Positions 18,076 to 26,850 of a DNA stretch of 64,000 bases are shown piece after piece. Source of the stretch: Herminiimonas fonticola (GTDB lineage: Bacteria; Pseudomonadota; Gammaproteobacteria; Burkholderiales; Burkholderiaceae_D); assembly GCF_003293745.1 (NCBI RefSeq), contig NZ_PTLZ01000002.1, positions 682,001 through 746,000 on the forward strand, read 5' to 3'. Below the pieces are notes generated by a model. It worked only from the letters and a program-made list of their open reading frames with translations, had not been told where the DNA came from and ran no database searches. The translations under genes and the position numbers were made by a program. How positions within the stretch are numbered: position 1 is the first letter of the stretch; the number at the start of each line of letters is the position of its first letter.

Positions 18076-18525
18076 ATGACGATAGTAGACAACAGAAAAG
18101 CGTTTCACGATTACTTCATCGAAGATCGATACGAAGCAGGCATTGTATTGCAAGGATGGGAAGTCAAGGCGATCCGCGCCGGCCGTGTGCAGCTGAAAGA
18201 AGCATACGTGATTGCGCGCGACAATGAAATTTACCTGTTCGGCGCACACATCAGCGCATTAAACAGTACATCAGCGTTCGATCATCCGGAAGCGATACGC
18301 ACGCGCAAGCTCTTGCTGCATGCGGCAGAGATCAAACGTTTAACCAGCAAGGTCGATCAATCCGGTTTCACGATGGTGGCTGTCAATCTGCACTGGGTGC
18401 AAGGCCGTGTGAAGTGCGAGATTGCGCTGGCCAAGGGCAAGAAAGAATACGACAAACGCAATACCGAAAAAGAACGCGACTGGCAGCGTGAGCATCAAAA
18501 AATCATGAAGATCCATCGCCGTTGA
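18076..18525 (+). CDS. smpB: SsrA-binding protein SmpB
   Basis: A 149-residue trans-translation factor that brings tmRNA to stalled ribosomes. Family marks are the N-terminal [26 protein letters not shown] barrel start, the [15 protein letters not shown] stretch and the basic C-terminal tail rich in Lys, Arg and Glu (about residues 115-149) that enters the mRNA channel. ATG 18076 gives the usual length; the longer frame from 18010 adds an unrelated Leu/Cys-rich piece. The ssrA gene itself was not seen nearby. Confidence 0.96.
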   Translation: MTIVDNRKAFHDYFIEDRYEAGIVLQGWEVKAIRAGRVQLKEAYVIARDNEIYLFGAHISALNSTSAFDHPEAIRTRKLLLHAAEIKRLTSKVDQSGFTMVAVNLHWVQGRVKCEIALAKGKKEYDKRNTEKERDWQREHQKIMKIHRR

Positions 18526-18553
18526 TCTCAAGCTGAAAACGTAAAAATTCGCT

Positions 18554-19195
18554 ATGCAAAATTCAGACAAAAAACTCAGTTCGCAAGAACTCACGCATAT
18601 CACCGATGTCACGCTCGATCATTACAACCAGCGCGCCGCTGCTTTCTGGGAAGGCACGCGCTCGCATGATGTCAGCCAGAATATTCACTCCTTGCTAAAG
18701 CATATAGAGGGCGCTGCACCTTTCAGTATTCTGGATTTGGGTTGCGGTCCGGGGCGTGATCTGAAAACGTTCATAGCACTGGGACATCAGCCGGTAGGCC
18801 TGGACGGCTCGGCAGAGTTTGTACAGATGGCGCGTGATTATGCAAACTGCGAAGTATGGCAACAGGATTTTCTGAAGCTGGATTTGCCGGAACAACGTTT
18901 TGACGGCGTGTTCGCCAATGCATCGCTGTTTCATGTGCCGAGTCAGGAATTGCCACGCGTACTCAAACAACTGCATGCAAGCTTGAAAAACGGCGGCGTA
19001 CTCTTCACCTCCAATCCGCGCGGTGAAAACCAGGAGGGATGGAGCGGCGATCGCTATGGCGCTTATTTCGAATTACCCGCTTGGCGTCAATTCATGACAG
19101 ATGCCGGGTTCGCCGAGTTGGAGCATTACTATCGGCCGCCAGGTTTGCCGCGTGAACAGCAACCTTGGCTGGCCTCGATCTGGCGCAAGATCTGA
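18554..19195 (+). CDS. Class I SAM-dependent methyltransferase
   Basis: A 213-residue Rossmann-type methyltransferase. Motif I is ILDLGCGPGRDLKTF (about residues 58-72), followed by the acidic VGLDGS loop, motif II-like WQQDFLKLDLPEQRFDGVFAN and motif III LKNGGVLFTSNPRG. The C-terminus has a cap region with WRQFMTDAGFAELEHYYRPPGLPREQQPW. The substrate cannot be inferred. It lies 28 bases after smpB and may be cotranscribed with it. Confidence 0.88.
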   Translation: MQNSDKKLSSQELTHITDVTLDHYNQRAAAFWEGTRSHDVSQNIHSLLKHIEGAAPFSILDLGCGPGRDLKTFIALGHQPVGLDGSAEFVQMARDYANCEVWQQDFLKLDLPEQRFDGVFANASLFHVPSQELPRVLKQLHASLKNGGVLFTSNPRGENQEGWSGDRYGAYFELPAWRQFMTDAGFAELEHYYRPPGLPREQQPWLASIWRKI

Positions 19196-19211
19196 TCTTG
19201 TTTGCTACTTC

Positions 19212-20489
19212 TTAAACCGCCCTTGCCGGTTTTCGTATCATGAAAATAATCACTGCTGCAAACAGGCACGCCGCACCAGCGGTGTACAAGGCTGGCGTAT
19301 AAGTCAGCAACATCGTGCGTGACAAACCTGCACCGTAAGCAGCGATCGCACTGCCGATCTGATGTGCCGCAAAGATCCAGCCGAACACCATGCCCGCACG
19401 CTCCTTGCCAAACGTCGCACCCGCCAGTTTGACCGTGGGCGGCACCGTCGCGATCCAATCCAATCCGTAAAACATTGCGAAGATAGACAAGCCATACAGC
19501 GTGAAATCCGAATGTGGCAACCACAGCAGCGACAAACCGCGCAAGCCGTAATACCAGAACAGTAGTTTGCGATTGTCATAGCGGTCGGACAGCCAGCCCG
19601 ACAAGATGGTGCCGACAAAATCGAAGGCGCCCATCATCGCCAGCATGCTGGCAGCAGGGATTGCAGCCATGCCGTAATCGCCGCACAGCGAGATAAAGTG
19701 CGTCTGGATCAGTCCGCTGGTGGAGAGGCCGCAGATAAAGAAGGTGCCGGCAAGAACCAGGAAGGTGCGATTGCGAGAAACACTGGCCAGTACTTTCAAC
19801 GGCTCCAGCAAAGTCATGTGTGCTGCTGAAGCTTGCATAGGCAATGCCACGCTCGGGTCAGCACCGTAAGCGACGATGCCCACATCATTAGGATGGTTGC
19901 GTATCAGGAGGAAGGCCAGAACGGCGACCAGGGCGCAACAGAAAAATACCGGCAACACAGCCATGCGCCAGCCGTGATGCTCGATCAGCCACGCAGCGAC
20001 CGGCAGGAAGATCAATTGTCCGGTCGCAGAGCTTGCGGTCAGCAGACCGATCACCAGTCCACGCCGTTTTTCAAACCAGCGATTGGCAACCACTGCGCCC
20101 AATACCAGTGCCGTCATGCCGGTCGCAATGCCAAGGATCAAGCCCCACAGCATGAACATATGCCAGAGCTGTGTCATTTGCGTGGACAAGGCGAGACAAA
20201 GCGCCACCAGCGTCAGTGCAGTCGAGATCACATTGCGCAAGCCGAAACGTTCCATGAAAATGGCCGCAAACGGTCCGATCAGGCCGAACAAAATGAAGCG
20301 CAGTGCGATTGCGGATGAAATCTGATCCGTAGTCCAGCCGAACTCCTTGCTGAGTGGTTGCAGCAGCACGCCCGGCAAACCCAGCGCGGCGGCAGAAGTC
20401 AGCATGGTCAGGAAGGTGATAGCGACGATCATCCAGGAAAAATGGATACCTTTGCGGTCCAGCCATCTGGACAATGATTGAGCGAACAT
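19212..20489 (-). CDS. MFS transporter
   Basis: A 425-residue major facilitator with twelve predicted helices. The A-like motif between helices 2 and 3 (FGLIGPFAAIFMERFGLRNV) and the second-half counterpart (GTILSGWLSDRYDNRKLLFWYYG) are clear. The pattern resembles the oxalate/formate antiporter-like or monocarboxylate branch. The gene is 44 bases downstream of a tetR gene on the same strand. Local control by that TetR through the repeats at 21159-21202 is likely. Substrate unknown. Confidence 0.87.
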   Translation of the reverse strand: MFAQSLSRWLDRKGIHFSWMIVAITFLTMLTSAAALGLPGVLLQPLSKEFGWTTDQISSAIALRFILFGLIGPFAAIFMERFGLRNVISTALTLVALCLALSTQMTQLWHMFMLWGLILGIATGMTALVLGAVVANRWFEKRRGLVIGLLTASSATGQLIFLPVAAWLIEHHGWRMAVLPVFFCCALVAVLAFLLIRNHPNDVGIVAYGADPSVALPMQASAAHMTLLEPLKVLASVSRNRTFLVLAGTFFICGLSTSGLIQTHFISLCGDYGMAAIPAASMLAMMGAFDFVGTILSGWLSDRYDNRKLLFWYYGLRGLSLLWLPHSDFTLYGLSIFAMFYGLDWIATVPPTVKLAGATFGKERAGMVFGWIFAAHQIGSAIAAYGAGLSRTMLLTYTPALYTAGAACLFAAVIIFMIRKPARAV

Positions 20490-20533
20490 GAATTTCCTAT
20501 TTGTGGTTCGACAGGGTGCTGTTGAATGGTGAA

Positions 20534-21127
20534 TCAGACATTTGCATTAGCGAGCAATTGCGCGCGTGCGGCTGACAAAATTTCTTCCGCAATCGCATCG
20601 TCATGGGTGGCGCGCGCCAGCATCATCGCGCCTACCATCGTGCTCCATTGCGCCAGCGCTACCTTCCTGCGCGTTGCGGTGTCATCGGATGCAACCAGTG
20701 ATGCCAGCACCTCCACCAATTCGGTAGTGCCAGCCAGATAGGCGGCGCGCACCGGCTTGTCGTGCGCTTCGCGTGCGACGTCGACGGCGAGGGCGGGGCC
20801 TGGGCAACTGTTACCAATATCCAGTACATTTTTCGACGACAGATAATTGTCGACGATGGTTTTCAGTGCAGTTTTTTCATCCTTTGCACTCTCCACACGC
20901 TTTTTCCAGCGCTCAACTGCATGGTCGAACGCATTGGCGCAGGCTACTGCCGCCAATTCATCCTTGGATGAAAAATGCCCGTAAAAGCCACCGTGCGTCA
21001 GCCCGGCTGCTGCCATCAGGTCAGCGACGCTGACACCGTTGAAGCCTTTTTCGCGAAACAGTTTTGCAGAAACGTTCTCGATGGCAGAGCGGTTCAGGTC
21101 GGTTTGTTCTTTGGATACGCGTGGCAT
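20534..21127 (-). CDS. TetR-family regulator, upstream of the MFS gene
   Basis: A 197-residue TetR-type repressor. The N-terminal helix-turn-helix covers about residues 28-50 (FNGVSVADLMAAAGLTHGGFYGHFSSKDEL). The GGFYGHF recognition helix is typical of the AcrR/TetR_C_33-like group. The C-terminal ligand domain holds CPGPALAVDVAR. It is the first gene of a two-gene unit with the MFS transporter. A pair of direct repeats with internal dyads lies just upstream and is the probable operator. Confidence 0.9.
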   Translation of the reverse strand: MPRVSKEQTDLNRSAIENVSAKLFREKGFNGVSVADLMAAAGLTHGGFYGHFSSKDELAAVACANAFDHAVERWKKRVESAKDEKTALKTIVDNYLSSKNVLDIGNSCPGPALAVDVAREAHDKPVRAAYLAGTTELVEVLASLVASDDTATRRKVALAQWSTMVGAMMLARATHDDAIAEEILSAARAQLLANANV

Positions 21128-21158
21128 GGCAGGTTCGGAAAAGTAGGCTTGAACGAAT

Positions 21159-21202
21159 AATAGATGTTAATCATCATAAATGCAATAGATGTTATTCATC
21201 AT
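21159..21202. promoter_or_regulatory. Tandem operator-like repeats upstream of tetR
   Basis: Two 19-base direct repeats, AATAGATGTTAATCATCAT (21159-21177) and AATAGATGTTATTCATCAT (21184-21202), differ at one base and begin 25 bases apart. Each holds the dyad GATG-N5-CATC. They lie 32-75 bases before the TetR start codon, where an autoregulatory operator is expected. Confidence 0.6.
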
Positions 21203-21315
21203 CTATAAATTTAATTGGATTGGCTGAAAATGAATTTGCGTAACGCTAAATCCAGGGGGCGTACTTGCAGGCCAGGGTTCTCACGATGTGAGATTGACAA
21301 CGGCAGATGCCGACA

Positions 21316-23076
21316 TCAATCGATGCGGGTAATCCTGTTTGTCGCAGGCGGCGTCATCGGCGAATGACTGCGCAGATATGCTTCCAGCGCATCGACATCG
21401 ATCGCGCCGCCAGAGATATGTTCGCCCTTATTGAATAGACTGAACTGATCGCCGCCGTTCGCGAGATAACTGTTGATCGTCACGCGATAGATAGCTTTGT
21501 CGACAATCGGCACGCCATGCAGGCGCATCGCGCTGACGCGTGAGCCGGCAGGTTTTTGCAGATCGTAGGAATAAGTAAATCCTGCAGATGGAAATAATAT
21601 GCGCGGACCGTCGTCGGTATTCGATTGCCGCTTGAATTGTTGTTCCAGCACTCGATGTAATTGCGTACCGCTAAAACTCTTCACGACAAGATTATTGCCG
21701 AACGGCTGCACGCTGAATATCTGCCCATACGTAATCTCTCCACCTCTATTTGGCACATGCAGGTCGGCACGAATACCGCCCGGATTCATCAGCGCGATTT
21801 GCGCTCCGCCATGTTCGGCAGACTGTGTGGCGGCAAGTTGCGCATCCGCGATCAAATTGCCTAGCGGGCTTTCGCCGGATATGGCTGACCTGCGTGATAC
21901 GGATATCGTCAACCTGCCGACCATGCGATTGGTCAATGCGGCTGCCGCATCGGCATAACGGGTGACGATCGCATCGACATCACGGTCTTTGCCAAAGCGC
22001 GGATAGTCTGCCGATGGCTTGATCGTCACTCCGGCGTTATTCACGAAACTTTCGCCCTGCACGATGACGTTGTCCGCAGATTTTGAAACAACTTTATGCG
22101 TGCGTGGATCGATGGTCAGATTGATGTCTGTGATCACAGTGCCGTATTGCCCAGCGCTGGTCAGCAAGAATGGTTTGGCCGGATTGCGTTTGCCGTAATC
22201 GCAAATGTAGGATCGATGCGTATGCCCGGAAACCACGACGTCGATGGCCGGAGCTAGACGTTCAAGTATAGGCACGATAGCGCCGGTCAGGCTGGGGCAG
22301 GAACTTTCACTGCTGCCATTGGTTACACCGCCTTCATGGATCACAACCACGATCGCATCGGCACCTTGCGCTTTCAACTGCGGTACCAATGCATTCGCGG
22401 TGCCAGCTTCGTCGGCGAAGCTCAGTCCGGCGACGCCGGCAGGCGTGACGATGTGCGGCGTGTTCTTCAGCGTCAAACCTATGAAGCCGATTTTGACTTG
22501 TTGTGTGCCACTACCGAATGATTTGATGCCGGTGGCAGGGAATAAGGTCTGCCCGTCAGCCTTGAATGTATTGGCCGCCAGAAAGCCGAAATTGGCACCA
22601 GGGAATTGCTTGTTGAGCGCGCATGGTTCGCGCTGCGTGAACTTGGCACAACCGCCATTTTGCATACGCAGTAACTCGCGCCAACCTTTATCAAATTCAT
22701 GATTGCCTACCGCGTTGAAGTCGATGCCGAATGCATTGACCGCTTCTATAGTTGGTTCGTCGAGGAATAGGGCAGAGACCAGCGGCGACGCACCTATCAT
22801 GTCGCCGGCAGATACAACGGCGTGATTGGGATTGGCTTGCTTTAGTGATTTGATTGCGCTGGCCAGATAAGCCGCGCCGCCTGCCGGCACGTAAGTACCG
22901 ACGCTATTTGCGGCAGGGACGAACAAGGATAAACGAGGTGCTTCCAGATGGCCGTGCAGATCGTTGAAGGCAATGATCTTGACCTCGACATTGCTGGCAT
23001 CTGCAGAAGCGCTGCTGGCGCTGCCGGTCAAAAAAATGACAGACAGCGCCAGCAGTATCCTGCTTGATTTAAACAT
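21316..23076 (-). CDS. Periplasmic bifunctional metallophosphatase/5'-nucleotidase
   Basis: A 586-residue exported enzyme of the UshA/YfkN type. A signal peptide (about residues 1-26, ending SASADA) is followed by the metallophosphatase domain with FNDLHGHLE, SAGDMIG, GNHEFDKG and VSGHTHRSY metal-binding motifs. The C-terminal 5'-nucleotidase domain (about 360-570) has NPGGIRADL and TYGQIFSVQPFGN. It probably hydrolyses nucleotides or other phosphomonoesters in the periplasm to salvage nucleosides and phosphate. It has four bases fewer constraints from neighbours: it stands 32 bases after the DUF1993 gene's opposite end and may be independently transcribed. Confidence 0.92.
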   Translation of the reverse strand: MFKSSRILLALSVIFLTGSASSASADASNVEVKIIAFNDLHGHLEAPRLSLFVPAANSVGTYVPAGGAAYLASAIKSLKQANPNHAVVSAGDMIGASPLVSALFLDEPTIEAVNAFGIDFNAVGNHEFDKGWRELLRMQNGGCAKFTQREPCALNKQFPGANFGFLAANTFKADGQTLFPATGIKSFGSGTQQVKIGFIGLTLKNTPHIVTPAGVAGLSFADEAGTANALVPQLKAQGADAIVVVIHEGGVTNGSSESSCPSLTGAIVPILERLAPAIDVVVSGHTHRSYICDYGKRNPAKPFLLTSAGQYGTVITDINLTIDPRTHKVVSKSADNVIVQGESFVNNAGVTIKPSADYPRFGKDRDVDAIVTRYADAAAALTNRMVGRLTISVSRRSAISGESPLGNLIADAQLAATQSAEHGGAQIALMNPGGIRADLHVPNRGGEITYGQIFSVQPFGNNLVVKSFSGTQLHRVLEQQFKRQSNTDDGPRILFPSAGFTYSYDLQKPAGSRVSAMRLHGVPIVDKAIYRVTINSYLANGGDQFSLFNKGEHISGGAIDVDALEAYLRSHSPMTPPATNRITRID

Positions 23077-23108
23077 CGCTCAGACGATGATGTTTAAAAA
23101 GACAGTAT

Positions 23109-23621
23109 TTAAGGATTGCCCATGAAATCGCGCTTGCCGATTTCAATACCGTTGTGGCGCAGGATTGCGTAAGTCGTCGTCACGTGGAAGAAGAATTGCG
23201 GCAGGCCGAAGTGCACCAGATAGTCCTGAGCGTTGAATTTTCTTTCTTTCGGGGTACCTGGGCGCAGAACGATCTCGCGTGCTTCCTGACCGTTGATCTT
23301 GTCTGCCGGGATGCCGTCGATAAAGGCGACAGTTTCTGCCAGCATCGCGCGCAAATCCGCAAAGGTAGTCGCCAGACTGTCATCGACTTTCGGTACTTCC
23401 AGACCGGCCAGACGAGCCGAGACACCGCGGGCGAAGTCGCCTGCGATTTGTACCTGGCGAATCAAAGGGAACATGTCCGGGTAGAGACGAGCTTGCAGAT
23501 AAGCATTCGGCTCTATGCTTTTTGCTGTTGCATGTTCTTCTGCTTTGCTCAGTAGAGCGCTGACACTGTTAAGCATTTGTTTGAAAACAGGGACAGAAGC
23601 GGCGTGTAGAGAAATGGTCAT
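23109..23621 (-). CDS. DUF1993-family protein
   Basis: A 170-residue soluble protein with the DUF1993 features: N-terminal ISLHAASVPVFKQMLNSVSALLSKAEEHA, central LYPDMFPLIRQVQIAGDFARGVSARLAG, and a C-terminal FHVTTTYAILRHNGIEIGKRDFMG block. The fold is DinB-like, a four-helix bundle. The His residues of that block could sit at a metal site. The function is unknown. It precedes the 5'-nucleotidase gene on the same strand by 32 bases. Confidence 0.86.
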   Translation of the reverse strand: MTISLHAASVPVFKQMLNSVSALLSKAEEHATAKSIEPNAYLQARLYPDMFPLIRQVQIAGDFARGVSARLAGLEVPKVDDSLATTFADLRAMLAETVAFIDGIPADKINGQEAREIVLRPGTPKERKFNAQDYLVHFGLPQFFFHVTTTYAILRHNGIEIGKRDFMGNP

Positions 23622-23870
23622 GAAAGTTCCTTGAATAAGTTTGCAGTGAGGTCATTCGCCGAATGGGCGGTAAAGCGTGCAGCGATTATAGGCAGGAAAT
23701 CAAAGACGCGTTGCCTGCGTCTTTAAATGGGCAGACTCTCGATATTTTCTTCGTGATTGCAACACGGGTATTGATTGTCACAAAAGGGATATAGCGAAAG
23801 ACAGCGCTTCATTATTTTAAATCGTGGTCGAAGACGTGATTTTTGCGAGGAGTAAACAGTCTGCTTTCGA

Positions 23871-23935
23871 CCTTGGATTCAACCGGTCAATGCAACAAGT
23901 TGGCTGAATCCAAGGCCGATAGCGGACATCTGCTC
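23871..23935. repeat. Dispersed repeat, copy A, with an 11-bp inverted repeat
   Basis: In the 318-base gap 23622-23939 I see no gene. It holds CCTTGGATTCA (23871-23881) and its exact complement TGAATCCAAGG (23905-23915) around a 23-base loop that reads ACCGGTCAATGC, then GGCCGATAGCGGACATCTG. The right arm recurs at 25397 and, inverted, at 27082. It looks like a small mobile or palindromic intergenic repeat, or the end of one. Confidence 0.6.
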
Positions 23936-23939
23936 GCAA

Positions 23940-24521
23940 CTACGCATTATCAAAAGAGAGAAGACCAGCTGCACGATAACTTTCAATTAAGGAATCAAAG
24001 AGCTTGATATCTTGCCTTCCTCTCGCCATGAGCTGTGCCCCTGAAATGGCCGCAAAGATTGCGCGAGCGCGAAGTTCAGCAGGCTTTCGCTTCATTCCAG
24101 TCCGTTGCAGCACGTTACCTAGCCATGCCACGTTCACCTCTGCAAACGCTTGCACTTGGACTTGAACCTCTAACGGTAAATCATCGTATTCAGCAGTCAT
24201 GAAGCTACAAAGACAAATACGATTACCGTTCTCTAATGACCGTCGAAAAGTTTCTGGGTATCGATTCAGACATACCTCAGGCGTTCCTGCATTCATTGCT
24301 ATTGCCTCTAAGGTGGCCGCTGAATCGTCAGCATAGCGTCGAGCCACTGCTGCAGCCAAATCCGCCTTACTTGGAAAATGGTGATACAGACTTGCGGCCT
24401 TTATACCCACTTGTTCAGCCAGAGTACGCAGATTTAATCCCCTATAGCCGTGCGCCTGAGCAATACGCGTAGCGGCAGCAAGAATCTTGTCGCTAGAACT
24501 AGAACTCTGATTGGTACTCAA
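23940..24521 (-). CDS. TetR-family regulator divergent from GST
   Basis: A 193-residue repressor. The helix-turn-helix is NLRTLAEQVGIKAASLYHHFPSKADL (about residues 29-55). TTG 24521 is chosen because GAGGG lies seven bases before it; the longer frame to 24584 would run through the operator and promoter region. The C-terminal ligand domain contains NGNRICLCSFMTAEYDDLP. It is divergently arranged with the GST gene, and a perfect 7-bp inverted repeat lies between them. An electrophile or xenobiotic signal is plausible from the GST partner. Confidence 0.88.
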   Translation of the reverse strand: MSTNQSSSSSDKILAAATRIAQAHGYRGLNLRTLAEQVGIKAASLYHHFPSKADLAAAVARRYADDSAATLEAIAMNAGTPEVCLNRYPETFRRSLENGNRICLCSFMTAEYDDLPLEVQVQVQAFAEVNVAWLGNVLQRTGMKRKPAELRARAIFAAISGAQLMARGRQDIKLFDSLIESYRAAGLLSFDNA

Positions 24522-24543
24522 GATGATGCCCTCAAATATATGG

Positions 24544-24593
24544 TTGACGAATGCCAGTATAGCGCATATTCTTAAACCTAACAAACGTTAGGT
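24544..24593 (+). promoter_or_regulatory. GST promoter with overlapping TetR operator
   Basis: TTGACG (24544-24549) and TATTCT (24567-24572) are spaced by 17 bases, a good sigma-70 promoter facing the GST gene. Directly after the -10 lies ACCTAAC-AAAC-GTTAGGT (24576-24593), a perfect 7-bp inverted repeat at the expected transcription start. This is the classic place for TetR repression. Confidence 0.68.
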
Positions 24594-24649
24594 AGGATTT
24601 GTGTATAACCCTCCTTTTTTGTTAATTCTATTTAATTCAGGAGAATGTA

Positions 24650-25324
24650 ATGACATCTAGCACCACAACCAACAGCACCAATATGACGGTCTATGACTTT
24701 CCGGTCGGCCCTTATCCGACGCGCGTACGAATCGCTATAGCAGAAAAGAAATTGCAAATGAAAATCCGGTTCGAGCTGGTAGATTTGTACAAGGGGGAAC
24801 ACAAAAAACCAGAGTTCATCGAGCAAAAAAATTATTCGGGAACGCTGCCAGTGCTCGAGTTGGCAGATGGCACACTGATAGCCGAATGCACCGCCATTAC
24901 TCAATACCTCGATACGCTAGATGGGTCGCCCAGCCTTACGGGCAGCACGCCTCTGGAGCAGGGAATCATTCATATGATGAGCAAGCGGGCCGAAATCGAA
25001 TTGCTTGACGCTATTAGTGTCTATTTTCACCATGGCACGCCAGGCTTGGGACCATTGGTGGAGCTTTACCAAAATCCAGAATGGGGATTCCGTCAGCGTG
25101 ACAAAGCGATTCGAGGTATGCATTACTTTGACAAAGTGCTCCAGCGCCAACCTTTCATTGCTGGCGACAAATTTTCGATGGCGGACATAACTGTCATCGG
25201 AGGCCTAGTGTTTGCTGCCATCGTAAATCTGGAAGTCCCACCGGAATGCAAAGCCTTGCTTTCCTGGTACGAGCGGATGAAAAAACGCGAAAGTGTTGCT
25301 ACACAACCGGCGTTTTCTAGTTAA
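24650..25324 (+). CDS. Glutathione S-transferase family protein
   Basis: A 224-residue GST. The N-terminal thioredoxin-like domain starts MTVYDFPVGPYPTRVRIAIAEK and carries the glutathione-binding NYSGTLPVLELADGTLIAECTAI segment with the cis-Pro. The all-helical C-terminal domain ends with the FIAGDKFSMADITVIGG capping motif. AGGAG lies just before ATG 24650. The first twelve residues (Thr/Ser/Asn-rich) precede the domain and the true start could be ATG 24683. Control by the divergent TetR is likely; conjugation of an electrophile is the expected activity. Confidence 0.9.
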   Translation: MTSSTTTNSTNMTVYDFPVGPYPTRVRIAIAEKKLQMKIRFELVDLYKGEHKKPEFIEQKNYSGTLPVLELADGTLIAECTAITQYLDTLDGSPSLTGSTPLEQGIIHMMSKRAEIELLDAISVYFHHGTPGLGPLVELYQNPEWGFRQRDKAIRGMHYFDKVLQRQPFIAGDKFSMADITVIGGLVFAAIVNLEVPPECKALLSWYERMKKRESVATQPAFSS

Positions 25325-25383
25325 GAGGGCTTTCGCAGAATTGAGAATGGTCGGCCGGGACAGCTTTGTGTGGCATACATGCA

Positions 25384-25418
25384 AATGTCCACTCTTGGCC
25401 GATAGCTGACGTCTGCTC
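25384..25418. repeat. Dispersed repeat, copy B
   Basis: AATGTCC (25384-25390) and, after six bases, GGCCGATAGCTGACGTCTGC (25397-25416). The second part matches 20 of 22 bases of copy A at 23914-23935 in the same orientation. It lies 60 bases after the GST stop. Confidence 0.5.
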
Positions 25419-25495
25419 CCCACCCTAAACTGAGCCTGAGCAGAGTGACGGCGAACTGTCGTGGGGCGTCGGGTGGTAGCTCCGGCTTCATGCGC

Positions 25496-25969
25496 CTATG
25501 CTTGCTTGTCGCGCTCGCGTGCCCACTCAGTGTACAGATCGGGAAGGTCGTCCGTTGGCACTGGCATGTGGCGGATTGTCATGGATTGCTCGGAGAAGGG
25601 CTTGGCAAGATCCTCATAGACCGCTGCGGAAGATAGTCCGAACGGCGCGCCGTCCGCATTGGAATAGGCGTAGGTGATTTTGCGAACGCCAGCCATGCGC
25701 ATGGCCGCCATGCACATGGGACACGGATGGCCGCTGGCATAGACGACACAACTGCTGAGATCAGGCGAACCGAGTTTTCGGCTGGCGGCGCGAATGGCCA
25801 TTAATTCGGCATGGGCTGTCGGGTCATTGGTTGCGCAAATTTCGTTGACGCCGGTGGCGATCACCACGTCATCCCGTACCACAATCGCACCGAAAGGGCG
25901 CCCACCTCTGCTTATGTTGGCGCGGGCTAGTTCGATGGCGTCAAGCAGGTAGCGATTTTCATTAGTCAT
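25496..25969 (-). CDS. Nucleoside/guanine deaminase-like zinc enzyme
   Basis: A 157-residue cytidine-deaminase-fold protein. The zinc site is complete: HAE with His53 and Glu55, and PCPMC with Cys83 and Cys86. The NDPTAHAELMAIRAA and SGHPCPMCMAAMRMA motifs match guanine deaminase of the GuaD type better than TadA. It probably deaminates guanine to xanthine or a related base. AAGGA lies before the ATG. It follows a membrane protein gene by 24 bases, so an operon is likely. Confidence 0.82.
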   Translation of the reverse strand: MTNENRYLLDAIELARANISRGGRPFGAIVVRDDVVIATGVNEICATNDPTAHAELMAIRAASRKLGSPDLSSCVVYASGHPCPMCMAAMRMAGVRKITYAYSNADGAPFGLSSAAVYEDLAKPFSEQSMTIRHMPVPTDDLPDLYTEWARERDKQA

Positions 25970-25993
25970 GATTGTGTTCCTTTCAATGGTATT

Positions 25994-26560
25994 TTAAATT
26001 TTCGGCGTGCACTGGCAGTCAGCACAAGCGGCTCGAAGTTCTGGTGGGGACACGACGAGCTGGGATGCTAGATGTTTACGCAGCGCGGCCTCAGTAACGT
26101 AACCGCAGCCAATCATCGTCAGTACCGGCGCATGCGAGGCTACCCCGGAAGCCGCAATCATTGCACCCGCACCCATGCTGAAACGTGCGTGGTTAACTAC
26201 AGTGATCCAATTGAAGCAAGCTCTGAAATTTGCGTTTCCATAAAAAACGCCGTTGGCAAGCGCCAAACAGGTTCCGGCTATTGTCAGCGCGTTTTGCCCG
26301 GATGCCATACCGCCCTGGATCATAAATATACCGTTGATCGTAAGCGGTACGTTGGCACACAATCCAAAGAAGGGTATGAGACGTTCATATCTAGTTCCTA
26401 TGCCTGGGATTTGATTGGCGAATAGGCATACGGCGGCCGCTAGACTTGCAGCAATACCACCGCTAATAACCATTGTGTTGGGCCCCGTCATCGCGAGACC
26501 GAGCGAGCTAATCAAAAAAATTACTGACGATGCAGTAGCTTTAAGTTCGTCTGACAACAT
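25994..26560 (-). CDS. Unknown membrane protein, 188 residues
   Basis: A hydrophobic protein with about five predicted helices (for example ASSVIFLISSLGLAMTG, IAASLAAAVCLFANQIPG, LIPFFGLCANVPLTI, LTIAGTCLALANGVFYG, and MGAGAMIAASGVAS). The C-terminus ends in a Cys-rich tail (RAACADCQCTPKI) that may bind metal or form disulfides. I recognise no family. It is 24 bases upstream of the deaminase gene and probably in one transcript with it, which hints at a transport or substrate link, but that is speculation. Confidence 0.55.
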   Translation of the reverse strand: MLSDELKATASSVIFLISSLGLAMTGPNTMVISGGIAASLAAAVCLFANQIPGIGTRYERLIPFFGLCANVPLTINGIFMIQGGMASGQNALTIAGTCLALANGVFYGNANFRACFNWITVVNHARFSMGAGAMIAASGVASHAPVLTMIGCGYVTEAALRKHLASQLVVSPPELRAACADCQCTPKI

Positions 26561-26670
26561 GCCGCAAGTCCCCGTTATGTGTATTTATGAAACAGGAGCG
26601 TAGACATGCTGCAAAACCGTGTCCATCGGGCTTTCCTGATTTTTAACTAAGGATTTACTGAGACGTGTAG

Positions 26671-26850
26671 TCTGTCCCGGTCTCAATGGACACCAGGTTA
26701 AGCATTGAGTGCTAATTGGCGTGGCTCGAATCCGGCCGGGGTCAAATACCCTAATGTCGAATGGCGGCGATGCCGATTGTAAAACCGAATGTAATCGAAA
26801 CACGTTTGTACGTGCTTCTTCGTAACTTCCATCAATGCGCAATACTTCTG
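26671..26850 (-). pseudogene. IS3-family transposase OrfB remnant
   Basis: The minus-strand frame ending at 26698 encodes DYIRFYNRHRRHSTLGYL followed by TPAGFEPRQLALNA, the C-terminus of IS3-family OrfB integrases after the last catalytic Glu. Only about 45 residues look like transposase; upstream the frame turns into AT-rich unrelated sequence. Beyond the stop lies CTGTCCCGGTCTCAATGGAC, resembling the terminal inverted repeat of such elements. No orfA, DDE core or second end was found, so this is a decayed end piece. Confidence 0.75.
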
